From JALHUB01 sp963719465 (GTDB taxonomy: Bacteria; Chloroflexota; Dehalococcoidia; DSTF01; JALHUB01): a stretch of DNA of 64,000 bases. The notes beneath the pieces are model-generated. The model saw nothing but the letters and a program-made list of their open reading frames with translations, was not told where the DNA came from and did no database searches. The DNA is taken from NCBI GenBank assembly GCA_963719465.1, contig OY970386.1, forward strand, positions 1,612,001 to 1,676,000, in the 5' to 3' direction. Below, piece after piece: positions 13,983 to 22,385 of the stretch (position 1 is the stretch's first letter; each line of letters starts with the position of its first letter). The translations under genes and the position numbers were made by a program.

Positions 13983-15515
13983 CTAGCGGGCATACTCCAC
14001 AGCTCGCGTTTCCCTCACGACTGTGACTTTCACCTGCCCGGGATATTCCAGCGTCTCCTCGATCTTGCGGCTGATGTCGCGCGCCAGCCGCATCGACTCT
14101 AGGTCGTCGATCTCTTCCGGCTTGACGATGATTCGTATCTCGCGACCCGCCTGGATGGCGAACGCCTTCTCGACGCCCTTGAACTCGTGCGCGACGGCCT
14201 CCAGCGACTGCATCCGCTTGATGTAGTGCTCCAGCGTTTCGCGCCGGGCGCCGGGACGGCCGCCGCTGACAGAGTCCGATATCTGGACGATGACCGCTTC
14301 GATCGACTGCGGCTCCTCCTCTTCGTGGTGCGCGGCTACGGCGTGGACGACCGCCGGGCTCATGCCGAATCGACGTAGCAGGTCGGCGCCAAGAAGGGCG
14401 TGTGTACCCTCGATGTCGTGATCCAGCGCCTTGCCGATGTCGTGCAGGAGGCCGGCGCGCCGCGCCACCCGCACGTCGGCGCCGATCTCGTCCGCGATCA
14501 TGCCGCAGACGTGGGCGCACTCGACGGCGTGTTTGAGCTGGTTCTGGCCGTAGCTCGTCCGGTAGCGCAGTCGACCGAGAGTCTTGAGGAGCTCAGGGTG
14601 CAGGCCGGGGCAGCCGGCGTCTACCGCCGCCTGCTCGCCGGCCAGCTTGATGTCGGCGTCCACCTCCTGGCGCGCCTTCTCCACCACCTCTTCGATGCGC
14701 GTGGGATGGATGCGGCCGTCCGTCACGAGACGCGTGAGGGCGACGCGCGCGACCTCCCGGCGCACCGGGTCGAAGGCGGAGAGGGTCACCGCATCCGGCG
14801 TGTCGTCGATAATGAGGTCGACGCCGGTGGCCGCCTCCAGGGCGCGTATATTGCGACCCTCGCGGCCGATGATGCGTCCCTTCATGTCGTCGCTGGGAAT
14901 GGGTACGACGCTTACCGTCGACTCCGAGGTCACATCGGTGCTAAGCCGCTGCATGGCGGCGACAAGTAGCTTGCGGGCGCGTTCGGCGCCCTCTTCTTTG
15001 ACCTCCGCCTCTATCAGCTTTACCCTGCGGTTGGCATCGGTCCGGATCTCCTCTTCCACTTCGGAGAGGAGGATTTCGCGGGCCTCCTGGCTGGTGAGGC
15101 CGGATACTCTCTCTATTTCTGCTAACTGCTTCTGGTGAAGCTCCTGGAGCTCCTGCCGCGTCTCCTCCAGCGCCTTCTCCTGGTCGGAGAGGGCATTGGT
15201 GCGACGCTCCAGGGCCTCAATCTTGCGATCCAGGCTCTCTTCTTTTTGAGTGAGGCGTTGTTCCGATTTCTGCAGCTCCGAGCGACGTTCTCTCAGCTCC
15301 CCTTCGCCCTGAGCTCGGGCACGCATAGCCTCCTCTTTGGCTTCTAGTAGGATCTCCTTTTGTTGTGTCTGTGCCTCCGAAAGGATCTTGGCAGCGCTCC
15401 GCTCCGCCGCGGCAAGCTGCGTCTGATTGATCCTGAGCCGTATGTTGTATCCAACGAGAGCCCCGACCGCCAGCGCCAGAATCCCGACAAGGATAATCGC
15501 GATGGCTGCGGGCAT
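13983..15515 (-). CDS. rny: Ribonuclease Y
   Basis: This 510-residue membrane-anchored endoribonuclease starts mRNA turnover. It has an N-terminal transmembrane helix (residues 3-21), a long coiled coil (about 30-190, rich in Glu/Lys/Gln), a KH domain (GRIIGREGRNIRALEAATG, about 212-230) and an HD domain with LLHDIGKALDHD (about 355-366) and VAAHHEEEEP. ATG 15515 is used because GAGG lies 5 bases upstream; the GTG two codons earlier overlaps that site. It is followed by ymdB after 83 bases. Confidence 0.96.
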   Translation of the reverse strand: MPAAIAIILVGILALAVGALVGYNIRLRINQTQLAAAERSAAKILSEAQTQQKEILLEAKEEAMRARAQGEGELRERRSELQKSEQRLTQKEESLDRKIEALERRTNALSDQEKALEETRQELQELHQKQLAEIERVSGLTSQEAREILLSEVEEEIRTDANRRVKLIEAEVKEEGAERARKLLVAAMQRLSTDVTSESTVSVVPIPSDDMKGRIIGREGRNIRALEAATGVDLIIDDTPDAVTLSAFDPVRREVARVALTRLVTDGRIHPTRIEEVVEKARQEVDADIKLAGEQAAVDAGCPGLHPELLKTLGRLRYRTSYGQNQLKHAVECAHVCGMIADEIGADVRVARRAGLLHDIGKALDHDIEGTHALLGADLLRRFGMSPAVVHAVAAHHEEEEPQSIEAVIVQISDSVSGGRPGARRETLEHYIKRMQSLEAVAHEFKGVEKAFAIQAGREIRIIVKPEEIDDLESMRLARDISRKIEETLEYPGQVKVTVVRETRAVEYAR

Positions 15516-15654
15516 TGTCACCTCGCTTTCCTGTAGCTAAGTCCATAGATTGTGAAGGTTCAGAAGGTAAACTTCTGCCCCTCATAATAGGTCTCGCTGA
15601 TGCCTCTGTCAAGGTAAGCGAGCCCCGCTGAGGGGGACGAAGAGGCGTGTACGA

Positions 15655-16281
15655 TTAGGCGTCGTGTCTTAGTTCTCGCCAGCAGCGGTCGAGGGTGCGC
15701 CGCGCCGTCTCGTAGCTGAAGCCGCGACGGGTCAGGAAACCGCCGAGCTTGCGCCGGAAGGCGTCGTAGTCCTCGCCCGACAGCGTCTTCAGCCGTTTCG
15801 ACGCCGCCCGGTACGCCGACTCCTCATCGTCGAGGCCGTCCACCGCCGCCGTCGCTGTGTCCGCGTCGACGCCCTTGTAGAGGAGCTCGCTGCGGACGAG
15901 GCGCCGGCCGCGGGGGCTGATCGTTTGGCGGCTCTCGCGCCAGAACTCGGCGAAAGCGGCGTCGTCCAGGTAGTGCGACGCCAGCAGCCTCGCCACCGTC
16001 TCGTCGATCACTTCAGACGAAGCGTTGAGGCGACGGAGGCGCTGCCGGATCTCCTTCTCGCTGCGCGGGCGGTAGGAGAGGAGGCGGAGGGCGCTGTCGT
16101 AGGCGGTGCGGCGCTCGTCCTCGGCGCGGAGGGCCTGCAGCTCCGCCTCGTCGATGGCCATGCCGTCGTGCAGCCCCTTCTCCAGCGCGAAGCTGCGCCC
16201 CAGCGAGAGGGCGAACCGCCCGTCGACGAAGACGTTAACGCGGCGTCGGTTCCGCTGCGGCTCGACGCTTGTGATGATCAC
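15655..16281 (-). CDS. recX: Regulatory protein RecX
   Basis: This 208-residue, arginine-rich helical protein matches RecX, which binds RecA filaments and modulates their activity. Visible features are the N-terminal basic strand region (NRRRVNVFVDGRFALSL), SYRPRSEKEIRQRL at about 69-82 and repeated three-helix units. GTG 16281 starts it. It lies 70 bases after recA on the same strand, the usual arrangement, with a hairpin between them that may limit readthrough and keep RecX below RecA. Confidence 0.93.
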   Translation of the reverse strand: MIITSVEPQRNRRRVNVFVDGRFALSLGRSFALEKGLHDGMAIDEAELQALRAEDERRTAYDSALRLLSYRPRSEKEIRQRLRRLNASSEVIDETVARLLASHYLDDAAFAEFWRESRQTISPRGRRLVRSELLYKGVDADTATAAVDGLDDEESAYRAASKRLKTLSGEDYDAFRRKLGGFLTRRGFSYETARRTLDRCWRELRHDA

Positions 16282-16300
16282 TACAGCCCCCGTCGAAGCG

Positions 16301-16328
16301 AAAGGGCCGTGCCTCTGAGGCCCGGCCC
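16301..16328 (-). terminator. Hairpin between recA and recX (terminator or attenuator)
   Basis: Read on the minus strand, GGGCCGG...CCTC pairs with GAGG...CGGCCC (16304-16328), followed by only TTT. The stem is strong and the U-run weak, which fits partial termination between recA and recX. Confidence 0.5.
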
Positions 16329-16351
16329 CTCACCCCATAATCACAGTCGGT

Positions 16352-17407
16352 CTACAGCGACGGTTCCGTCGCCTCTTCCAGCTCCGGCTCCGGCGCGGCG
16401 ACACCGTTGCCGCTGCCGCTCCTGATCTTCGCCTCGATCTCCGCCGTCAGCTCCGGGTTCTCGCGCAGGAACTCCTTGGCGGCCTCGCGGCCCTGCCCCA
16501 GTCGCTGCTCGCCGTAGCTGAAGAAGGCGCCCATCTTCTTGACGATGCCAATGTCCACCGCCAGGTCCAGGATGTCGCCTTGGCGGCTGATGCCCAGGTC
16601 CTTGCCGACGAACATGATGTCGAACTCCGCCAGGCGGAAGGGGGGCGCGACCTTGTTCTTAACCACCTTCGCCCGCACGCGGCTGCCGATGAACTGCTGC
16701 CCCTGCTTCAGGCTCTCGATGCGCCGCAGGTCGATGCGGACGGAGCTGTAGAACTTGAGCGCGCGGCCGCCGGGCGTCACCTCCGGGTTGCCGAAGACGA
16801 TGCCGACCTTCTCGCGGAGCTGGTTGATGAAGATAACCGCCGTCCGCGAGCGGGCGATCGCCGCAGACAGCTTGCGCATCGCCTGGGACATGAGGCGGGC
16901 CTGTAGGCCGGGAAGCGAATCGCCCATGTCGCCTTCGATCTCCGCCCGCGGCACTAGCGCCGCCACGCTGTCGATGACGATGACGTCGACGGCGTTGCTG
17001 CGCACCAGCGCCTCGGTGATCTCCAGCGCCTGCTCGCCGGTGTCCGGCTGCGACACCAGCAGGTCTTCGATTTTGATGCCGCAGGCGGCGGCGTACGTCG
17101 GGTCGAGGGCGTGCTCGACGTCGATGTAGGCTGCCGTGCCGCCCATCTTCTGTGCCTCGGCGATGATGTGCTGCGCCAGCGTCGACTTGCCCGCCGACTC
17201 CGGCCCGAAGATCTCCGTCACTCGGCCGCGGGGAATGCCGCCGACGCCGAGCGCGAGGTCCAGCGAGATCGACCCGGTGGGAATCGCTTCGACCTGCAGG
17301 CGGGCCGACGCCTCGCCCAGGCGCATGATGGCGCCCTTGCCGAACTGCTTCTCGATATGGCCGATGGCCAAATCCAGCGCCTGACTCTTGTCGCCGTTGT
17401 CAGTCAT
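16352..17407 (-). CDS. recA: Recombinase RecA
   Basis: This 351-residue RecA catalyses ATP-dependent strand exchange and triggers LexA cleavage in the SOS response. Walker A is GPESAGKST (about 68-76), Walker B VIVIDSVAAL (about 142-151), the L2 region FINQLREKVGI, and the C-terminal domain KMGAFFSYGEQRLGQGREAAK. The acidic tail is typical. ATG 17407 follows AGGAGG with 7 bases spacing. A promoter and an imperfect LexA-type box lie upstream, and recX lies downstream. Confidence 0.98.
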   Translation of the reverse strand: MTDNGDKSQALDLAIGHIEKQFGKGAIMRLGEASARLQVEAIPTGSISLDLALGVGGIPRGRVTEIFGPESAGKSTLAQHIIAEAQKMGGTAAYIDVEHALDPTYAAACGIKIEDLLVSQPDTGEQALEITEALVRSNAVDVIVIDSVAALVPRAEIEGDMGDSLPGLQARLMSQAMRKLSAAIARSRTAVIFINQLREKVGIVFGNPEVTPGGRALKFYSSVRIDLRRIESLKQGQQFIGSRVRAKVVKNKVAPPFRLAEFDIMFVGKDLGISRQGDILDLAVDIGIVKKMGAFFSYGEQRLGQGREAAKEFLRENPELTAEIEAKIRSGSGNGVAAPEPELEEATEPSL

Positions 17408-17465
17408 GCGCGAACCTCCTGCCTCAATTGCTAAAGAAACTTCTCAAATTGTTCGCTCCTCGCGA

Positions 17466-17494
17466 ATGATAGCATCTGCCAAAGGGCTTCGCAA
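17466..17494 (-). promoter_or_regulatory. recA promoter
   Basis: On the minus strand TTGCGA (17489-17494) and TATCAT (17466-17471) are 17 bases apart, with TGC before the -10 (extended -10 TGCTATCAT). The start codon is 59 bases downstream. Confidence 0.65.
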
Positions 17495-17513
17495 GAGAAA
17501 ATGGCCGAAAAAG

Positions 17514-17527
17514 CGAAAAAATGTTCG
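17514..17527 (-). promoter_or_regulatory. Possible LexA (SOS) box upstream of recA
   Basis: CGAACATTTTTTCG (minus strand) matches the Gram-positive-type SOS box CGAAC-N4-GTTCG with one mismatch. It sits 20 bases upstream of the -35 of recA. The LexA site of this lineage is not known to me, so the call is tentative. Confidence 0.35.
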
Positions 17528-17598
17528 AATTTCTTTGGCCGGTGATCTTCGCCCAGCCGTCGCCGAAGCAACATTGGTTCGGCGAACGGCCTTCAGCC

Positions 17599-19701
17599 TT
17601 AGATTCCCGGAATGGTGCAGGTCTCGGTGAAGAAGATCTTGCCGGCGAGCCAGGCGACGAGCCCCGGGCCGCAGGGAATCGTTCCGTCAATCAGATCCTG
17701 GACGGAGCCGTCAAGGCCGACGGCGTGGATGCCGGAGCGATCGTTGACCAGGAGCGTCTGTGAGCCGAGCCAGATAGGCGCATACGAGACGCCGTTACCG
17801 TATGAGAGCTTCTCTTCGCCTGTCACTGAGTCAGTGATCTTCACGCTTTGATCTTGGTACGTCAGCGCCGCAAGGTACTTGCCGTCTGGCGAGAATGAGA
17901 GAAGGCCCATGCCGCGACTCTGGGTCAGTGGTCTCGGCGAGTCGCTGCCATCCGCGTTCACTGTGTAGACTAAGCCACCCGTCGGGTTCGTGGAGGCGGC
18001 GACGGTGAAGGCGATGCGACTACTGTCCGGCGACCAGGCCAAGGACCCCGGCAGGCTAGAAATACCCGTGGTGGCGTTGAGAGCGGGAACGAGGGGCGTC
18101 AGAGCCCGGGTGGCCGGATCGAAGACGAAGAGCTTCTGATTCTCGACAAGGGCGATGCGCGAGCCGTCGGGGGACCACGCAGCCAGCGAGACATCGCCGG
18201 ATAGTAGCGTCTTCACCTCGCCCGTATCGGGGTTAATCGTCCTCAAACCGCCGGCGTTGGTGCAGAGCGGGGCCAGGCCATCGGGCGGCCAATCCATGCA
18301 GAACCCTGGCGAGGGGGAGGCATCGAACTCGCGCCTGCTACCATCCATACCGCCGATCACGAAGCCGTTGTTGACTATGAAGCGGGAACCGTCAGGGCTT
18401 ACGGCATCGACTGTGTCGTGGGGCTGCAGCGAGACCTTCTGCAGGTCGCCGGTAGCGGGGTCAAGTGAGACCATCTCCTCCTTCTCGTCGGTCTGCAGGG
18501 GAACGGCAAGGCTCCGACTGTCCGGCGACCAGGCGACGAGGAAGTCGCTCATCCAGCCGTCCTTCAGGTCGACTACGGTCGTGTCCGGGCCGCTGCCATC
18601 TGACGCGACAACGTGGAGGGAGTAGGACGGCGATTGGGAAGGGGACAAGACCCGAAAGAAGGCGACCTTCGAGCCGTCCGGGGACAACCAGGGCTCCTCT
18701 CCGTCGGCGACGACATGCCCTTGCCAGACGCCGACGTCCGCCACGACGATGTGCCCGTCCTGGTACCACGCTATTCGCTTTCCATCTGCGGACCAGCTCG
18801 GGAAAAAGGCGAGAGAACTGCTGCATGTCGAGCAGGTTACCGAGGCTGTTCCCGAGCCGTCGACCGCGACGAGGCCAAGAGATAGACTTGCGTTGCCGTT
18901 AGTGACGTCATGGCCCCAGACAACCCAGTGTCCGTCAGGCGAAAAGGCCGGAGGTCGATACGGGCCTTCCAATGGCACAACCATCTCCCCAAGCGTTCGT
19001 TGCCCGCTGCCATCCGGCTTCGCGAGAATGACTGCCCAGCGACCGGGGCCGCTATCGGATTGCCGCCAGAGAAGAAGGTCATCTGCCACCGACCAGTCCT
19101 TCACAGAGCCGAAATCCAGCTCGAGCGGCCCTCCGCTACCGCTCACGTCGATGACATAGGAGATTTGCTGCGGGAAGTCGGCGGAAACGGCGATTCTGTC
19201 GCCGGAAGGGGACCAGATGAGGTTGCGGCAGCCGTCGCAGGCGCCGAGGTCCCAGGAGCTAGGCTTGCCACCGACAGGTTGGACGACGAGATTGGTCGAC
19301 GCGTTGCTCGTCTCCAGCCAGGCGCCTTTGGAGCCGTCGGGCGACCACGCGGCATAAGGGGTCCACTGGTCCTGCCGCTGGAACGGTATGAGCAGCCGCG
19401 GCGAGCCGTCCTCGATACGGTAGAAGCCGGTCGCCGGGCCGGTGCGCTGGATGAAGAGGAGCCGACCCTGGGAGTCGAACTGGACATTGTCGAAGTCGCC
19501 GGGGCCGACAACCTGGGTCGGAGGGTTGCCGTCGAGGGAGGAGACGCCGATGCTATCGCCGTCGAGAACGAGCGGCAGTTGGAGGTCAGCGGCGATCGTC
19601 AGGCCGGTCACGTTGCGGCTTTCGCTCGTTCCGCAGGCGACGACGAGCACTACGAGGATGACAAGAGGCAATAGCAGTGAGAGTCTTCCCTTCACCATCA
19701 T
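17599..19701 (-). CDS. TolB-like beta-propeller lipoprotein
   Basis: From ATG 19701 (AGGAGG 5 bases upstream) the protein has 700 residues. It opens with a lipoprotein signal ending VLVVACG. The rest is built of PD40/WD40-like blades with the recurring WSPDGS(K/R)IA motif, for example AAWSPDGSKGAW, IWSPSGDRIAV, SWSADGKRIAW, AWSPDSRSLAV, AAWSPDGSRIAL and SFSPDGKYLAAL, probably making two propellers. Such proteins bind other proteins or polysaccharide outside the membrane; no enzymatic motif is visible. It is a monocistronic gene between recA and the divergent DUF167 gene. Confidence 0.85.
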   Translation of the reverse strand: MMVKGRLSLLLPLVILVVLVVACGTSESRNVTGLTIAADLQLPLVLDGDSIGVSSLDGNPPTQVVGPGDFDNVQFDSQGRLLFIQRTGPATGFYRIEDGSPRLLIPFQRQDQWTPYAAWSPDGSKGAWLETSNASTNLVVQPVGGKPSSWDLGACDGCRNLIWSPSGDRIAVSADFPQQISYVIDVSGSGGPLELDFGSVKDWSVADDLLLWRQSDSGPGRWAVILAKPDGSGQRTLGEMVVPLEGPYRPPAFSPDGHWVVWGHDVTNGNASLSLGLVAVDGSGTASVTCSTCSSSLAFFPSWSADGKRIAWYQDGHIVVADVGVWQGHVVADGEEPWLSPDGSKVAFFRVLSPSQSPSYSLHVVASDGSGPDTTVVDLKDGWMSDFLVAWSPDSRSLAVPLQTDEKEEMVSLDPATGDLQKVSLQPHDTVDAVSPDGSRFIVNNGFVIGGMDGSRREFDASPSPGFCMDWPPDGLAPLCTNAGGLRTINPDTGEVKTLLSGDVSLAAWSPDGSRIALVENQKLFVFDPATRALTPLVPALNATTGISSLPGSLAWSPDSSRIAFTVAASTNPTGGLVYTVNADGSDSPRPLTQSRGMGLLSFSPDGKYLAALTYQDQSVKITDSVTGEEKLSYGNGVSYAPIWLGSQTLLVNDRSGIHAVGLDGSVQDLIDGTIPCGPGLVAWLAGKIFFTETCTIPGI

Positions 19702-19853
19702 GCTATCCTCCTGGCGCTTGCCTTTCTGTAAAAGCAATATAGCCTAATTTCGCAGCCTTTTGCCTGACGGCAACCTTATGCCTTCCCTGCATTTCGCCTA
19801 CGATGACGTCCCGCCGAGCTTTCCTCCGCGTACGGACTGCCACCCAAACTCTC

Positions 19854-19862
19854 TGCTATCAT
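19854..19862 (+). promoter_or_regulatory. Extended -10 directly before the DUF167 gene
   Basis: TGCTATCAT ends 6 bases before ATG 19869, so the transcript would begin at or within a base or two of the start codon: a leaderless mRNA. No Shine-Dalgarno sequence is present. Confidence 0.55.
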
Positions 19863-19868
19863 GACTGC

Positions 19869-20168
19869 ATGCCGCAATGCCGCCTCTCCATTCGCCTCAC
19901 GCCGAAGGGCTCGCGCGACCAGATCGTCGGCTGGGAAGAAGACAGCGTGGGCGTCCGTTTCCTGCGCGTCCGCGTCGCCCCGCCGCCGGTGGAGGGTCGC
20001 GCCAACCAGGCGCTGCTCCGCCTCCTCGCGCTCTCTCTCAACGTGCCGCAAAGCCGCCTCACGCTCGTCGTCGGGCAGACGCAGCGGAACAAGGTGATCG
20101 CTGTCGAGGGGCTGACGGAGGGGGAGGCGCGGGCCCGCCTTTCGGCCGCTATCCCGAGTAGGCGCTGA
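19869..20168 (+). CDS. DUF167 (YggU-family) protein
   Basis: This 99-residue protein has the DUF167 features: IRLTPKGSRDQIVGWEE at the start, LRVRVAPPPVEGRANQALLRLLA in the middle (residues about 35-57) and LVVGQTQRNKVIAVEGL near the end. The biochemical role of the family is unknown; it is often encoded next to yggT, proC and yggS, as here. ATG 19869 gives the family length. The last 20 bases overlap the end of the convergent yggT gene. Confidence 0.88.
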   Translation: MPQCRLSIRLTPKGSRDQIVGWEEDSVGVRFLRVRVAPPPVEGRANQALLRLLALSLNVPQSRLTLVVGQTQRNKVIAVEGLTEGEARARLSAAIPSRR

Positions 20169-20403
20169 CGACGATCGTCTGGATGGCGAACAGGATGAAG
20201 ATGGCGATCATGGGCGTGAAGTCGAACATGCCCATTCTTGGCATGATGCGACGCAGCGGCGACAGTATCGGCTCCGTTATCTGGTCGAGCGCCGAGATGA
20301 TCGGGTTGCGCGGGTCGTTTGTGACCCACGACATCAGAGCGCGAACGAATATCGCCGCGATCATGATGTCGGTAAATATCTGGACGAATCTGACAAAGAG
20401 CAT
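20149..20403 (-). CDS. YggT family membrane protein
   Basis: The 84-residue protein has two hydrophobic helices (about 6-25 and 63-82) around the conserved cytoplasmic loop NPIISALDQITEPILSPLRR, the YggT signature. Family members are linked to osmotic tolerance and division-site or thylakoid organisation in other organisms; the exact role here is unknown. It follows proC after 7 bases in the order yggS-proC-yggT, a conserved cluster near division genes. Confidence 0.92.
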   Translation of the reverse strand: MLFVRFVQIFTDIMIAAIFVRALMSWVTNDPRNPIISALDQITEPILSPLRRIMPRMGMFDFTPMIAIFILFAIQTIVVSAYSG

Positions 20404-20410
20404 GTGTTGC

Positions 20411-21211
20411 TCAGCCTCCCAGGGTCTTCGACTTCTCGAAGGTCGCGATAAGTGCTTCCGTTATGGCGGCGCGAATCCCCGCCTCTTCCAGCACGAGCAG
20501 CCCTTCGGCCGTAGTGCCGCCGGGCGTGGTGGTCATCGCCTTCAGCTCGGCCGGCGTCTTGTCGGAGCGTTCGACGAGCGCGGCTGAGCCGGCGAACGTC
20601 TGGATGACGAGCTCCCGCGCCATGTCCCGCGGCACGCCGATGTGGACGGCGCCGTCGATGAACGCTTCGATGAGCAGGAAGACGAAACCGGCGCCGCTGC
20701 CGGAGACGGCGGTCGCCATGTCGATGAACCGTTCCTCGTCGACGTAGAGCTCCTTGCCGGCCGCTTGGAGGAGCCGTCGCACCTTTTGACGCGCCTCTTC
20801 GTCGACCTCGCGGCTCGCCGTCCAAACGCTCATGCCCTCGCCGATCTGGGCCGGCGGGTTCGGCATGACGCGCACGACGCGCTGGTGGCGCAGGCCGTCG
20901 CGCAGGCTCTGCAGCCTTATGCCGGCCATGATGGAGACCACCGTCTGCTCCGGCCGGAGCTGTCCTGCCAGCTCGGAGGCGACGCCGCTGAACTGGTTGG
21001 GCTTGACGGCGAAGACGACGATCTCCGCCCCGGCAGCCGCCTGACGGTTGTCGGCGGTCGCTTGAACCCGCTGCTTCTCCGCCAGCGTCTGGCGTCGGCT
21101 GGCGAGCGGTTCGCCGACGGCCAGCTCTTCGGGCGAGGAGACGCCGTTGACCAGCAGGGCGCCGATCAGCGCCTCCGCCATCTTGCCGCCGCCGATAAAT
21201 CCTACTTTCAT
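20411..21211 (-). CDS. proC: Pyrroline-5-carboxylate reductase
   Basis: This 266-residue enzyme reduces 1-pyrroline-5-carboxylate to proline with NAD(P)H. It has the Rossmann start KVGFIGGGKMAEALI (residues 2-16), VVFAVKPNQF (about 65-74), VVRVMPNPPAQIGEGM (about 111-126) and the C-terminal TAVSGSGAGFVFLLIEAFIDGAV...TTPGGTTAEGL helices that form the dimer and active site. ATG 21211 overlaps the yggS stop by 4 bases, so translation is coupled. Confidence 0.96.
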   Translation of the reverse strand: MKVGFIGGGKMAEALIGALLVNGVSSPEELAVGEPLASRRQTLAEKQRVQATADNRQAAAGAEIVVFAVKPNQFSGVASELAGQLRPEQTVVSIMAGIRLQSLRDGLRHQRVVRVMPNPPAQIGEGMSVWTASREVDEEARQKVRRLLQAAGKELYVDEERFIDMATAVSGSGAGFVFLLIEAFIDGAVHIGVPRDMARELVIQTFAGSAALVERSDKTPAELKAMTTTPGGTTAEGLLVLEEAGIRAAITEALIATFEKSKTLGG

Positions 21212-21897
21212 TCTTCGCTCCGTCCGGGCCGAGGCCCAAAGATAGCGCGTCCGATCCTTATCATCGTCGCGCCCTCTTCCACCGCGACCTCAAAGTCGTC
21301 GCTCATCCCCATCGACAGCTCGGTCAGGCCGAGCGCCTCCGCCATCTCGCGCAGTCGCCGGAAGACCGGCCGCACCTGCTCGGCGTCGGGCGCCGCGGGC
21401 GCGACAGTCATCAGGCCTGCCACGTCGATGTTCGGCAGAGAGCGGATCCGCTCCAGCGTCTGCGGCACTTCGTCCGGCCTCAGCCCGTATTTCGACGCCT
21501 CACCCGCGACGTTTACCTCCAGCAGGACGCTCACCGGCTTGCGGGCCGTCCTGCTGATGGCTTCCGCCAGATGCGGCGAATCCACTGAATGGATTATATC
21601 AAACAGATCGAGTGCGGTCTTTACTTTGTTGGTCTGCAGATGGCCGACGAGGTGGCGCCGAAAGGTCGCGCCCTGGGCCGTCGCGGCTGGAAGCTTGGCC
21701 GCCGCTTCCTGGACGCGGTTCTCGCCGATGTCGCGCAGGCCGGCCTGCCAGGCGGCGACGACGGCTTCGACAGGGAAGCCTTTGCTGACGCCGACGATGG
21801 TGACGGCCGCGGGCGAGCGTCCGGCGCGCCGGCAAGCGGCATCGACGCGGTCGCGCAGGCGCTGGAGGTTGTAAGCGATATCGGTTGTCGGTGTCAT
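21208..21897 (-). CDS. YggS-family pyridoxal phosphate homeostasis protein
   Basis: This 229-residue alanine-racemase-fold protein binds PLP and helps balance cellular PLP and amino-acid pools. The PLP lysine is in VGVSKGFPVEAV (the usual motif is VSKTxP, so Gly replaces Thr). RDIGENRVQEA, HLVGHLQTNKVK and the phosphate-binding LSMGMSDDFEVAVEEGATMIRIG are all present. It heads the yggS-proC-yggT operon, and the intergenic repeat array lies immediately upstream. Confidence 0.93.
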   Translation of the reverse strand: MTPTTDIAYNLQRLRDRVDAACRRAGRSPAAVTIVGVSKGFPVEAVVAAWQAGLRDIGENRVQEAAAKLPAATAQGATFRRHLVGHLQTNKVKTALDLFDIIHSVDSPHLAEAISRTARKPVSVLLEVNVAGEASKYGLRPDEVPQTLERIRSLPNIDVAGLMTVAPAAPDAEQVRPVFRRLREMAEALGLTELSMGMSDDFEVAVEEGATMIRIGRAIFGPRPGRSEE

Positions 21898-21929
21898 TCG
21901 TCAGTTGTCAGAAGAACGTTGCGACGGCG

Positions 21930-22340
21930 GTGCGGCCCGACGAGCGAAGCGAGGAGGGCAGCCAGAACGCGATCATCGCGCCTGTCACTGCCGTCTCGCA
22001 CGTCGAATGGAACTGCGGCGTAACATGTGCGTGCCTTGCCCGAAGCGGCGTGGTTTCGGCGCGATGCGCGGAGCGCATCGCGCAGCCAGACGCGGTCATC
22101 GCACCTGGCACTGCCGTCTCGCACGTCGAATGGAACTGCGGCGCAACATGTGCGTGCCTTGCCCGAAGCGGCGTGGTTTCGGCGCGATGCGCGGAGCGCA
22201 TCGCGCAGCCAGACGCGGTCATCGCACCTGGCACTGCCGTCTCGCACGTCGAATGGATGATCGACGCAACATTACGCGATCTTCCGGATAGCGGCGCGGT
22301 TTCGTGCGTCCGCCGGAGGCGGACGCAGCCCCGTACGCTC
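21930..22340 (-). repeat. Tandem array of the intergenic repeat, locus 2
   Basis: The 488-base gap between yggS and nrdJ contains tandem units that begin with GCAGCCAG at 21958, 22082 and 22205 (period 124 and 123 bases). The first two are almost identical; the third diverges in its second half. Each carries CACTGCCGTCTCGCACGTCG and ends in a perfect hairpin. In units 1 and 2 the stem is GCGATGCGC / GCGCATCGC; in unit 3 it is GCGTCCGCC / GGCGGACGC. The loop GGA is constant. No plausible gene spans the array. Related blocks occur near 4.2 and 62.2 kb. Confidence 0.9.
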
Positions 22341-22385
22341 TTAACCGCAGGCTGCGGGATTCATCCCGCAGAACCGCAAATCCAT

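Noticed and set aside
21958..22330. CRISPR array
   Set aside because: Units are about 124 bases with near-identical sequence throughout, no unique spacers alternate with short repeats, and no cas genes are present.
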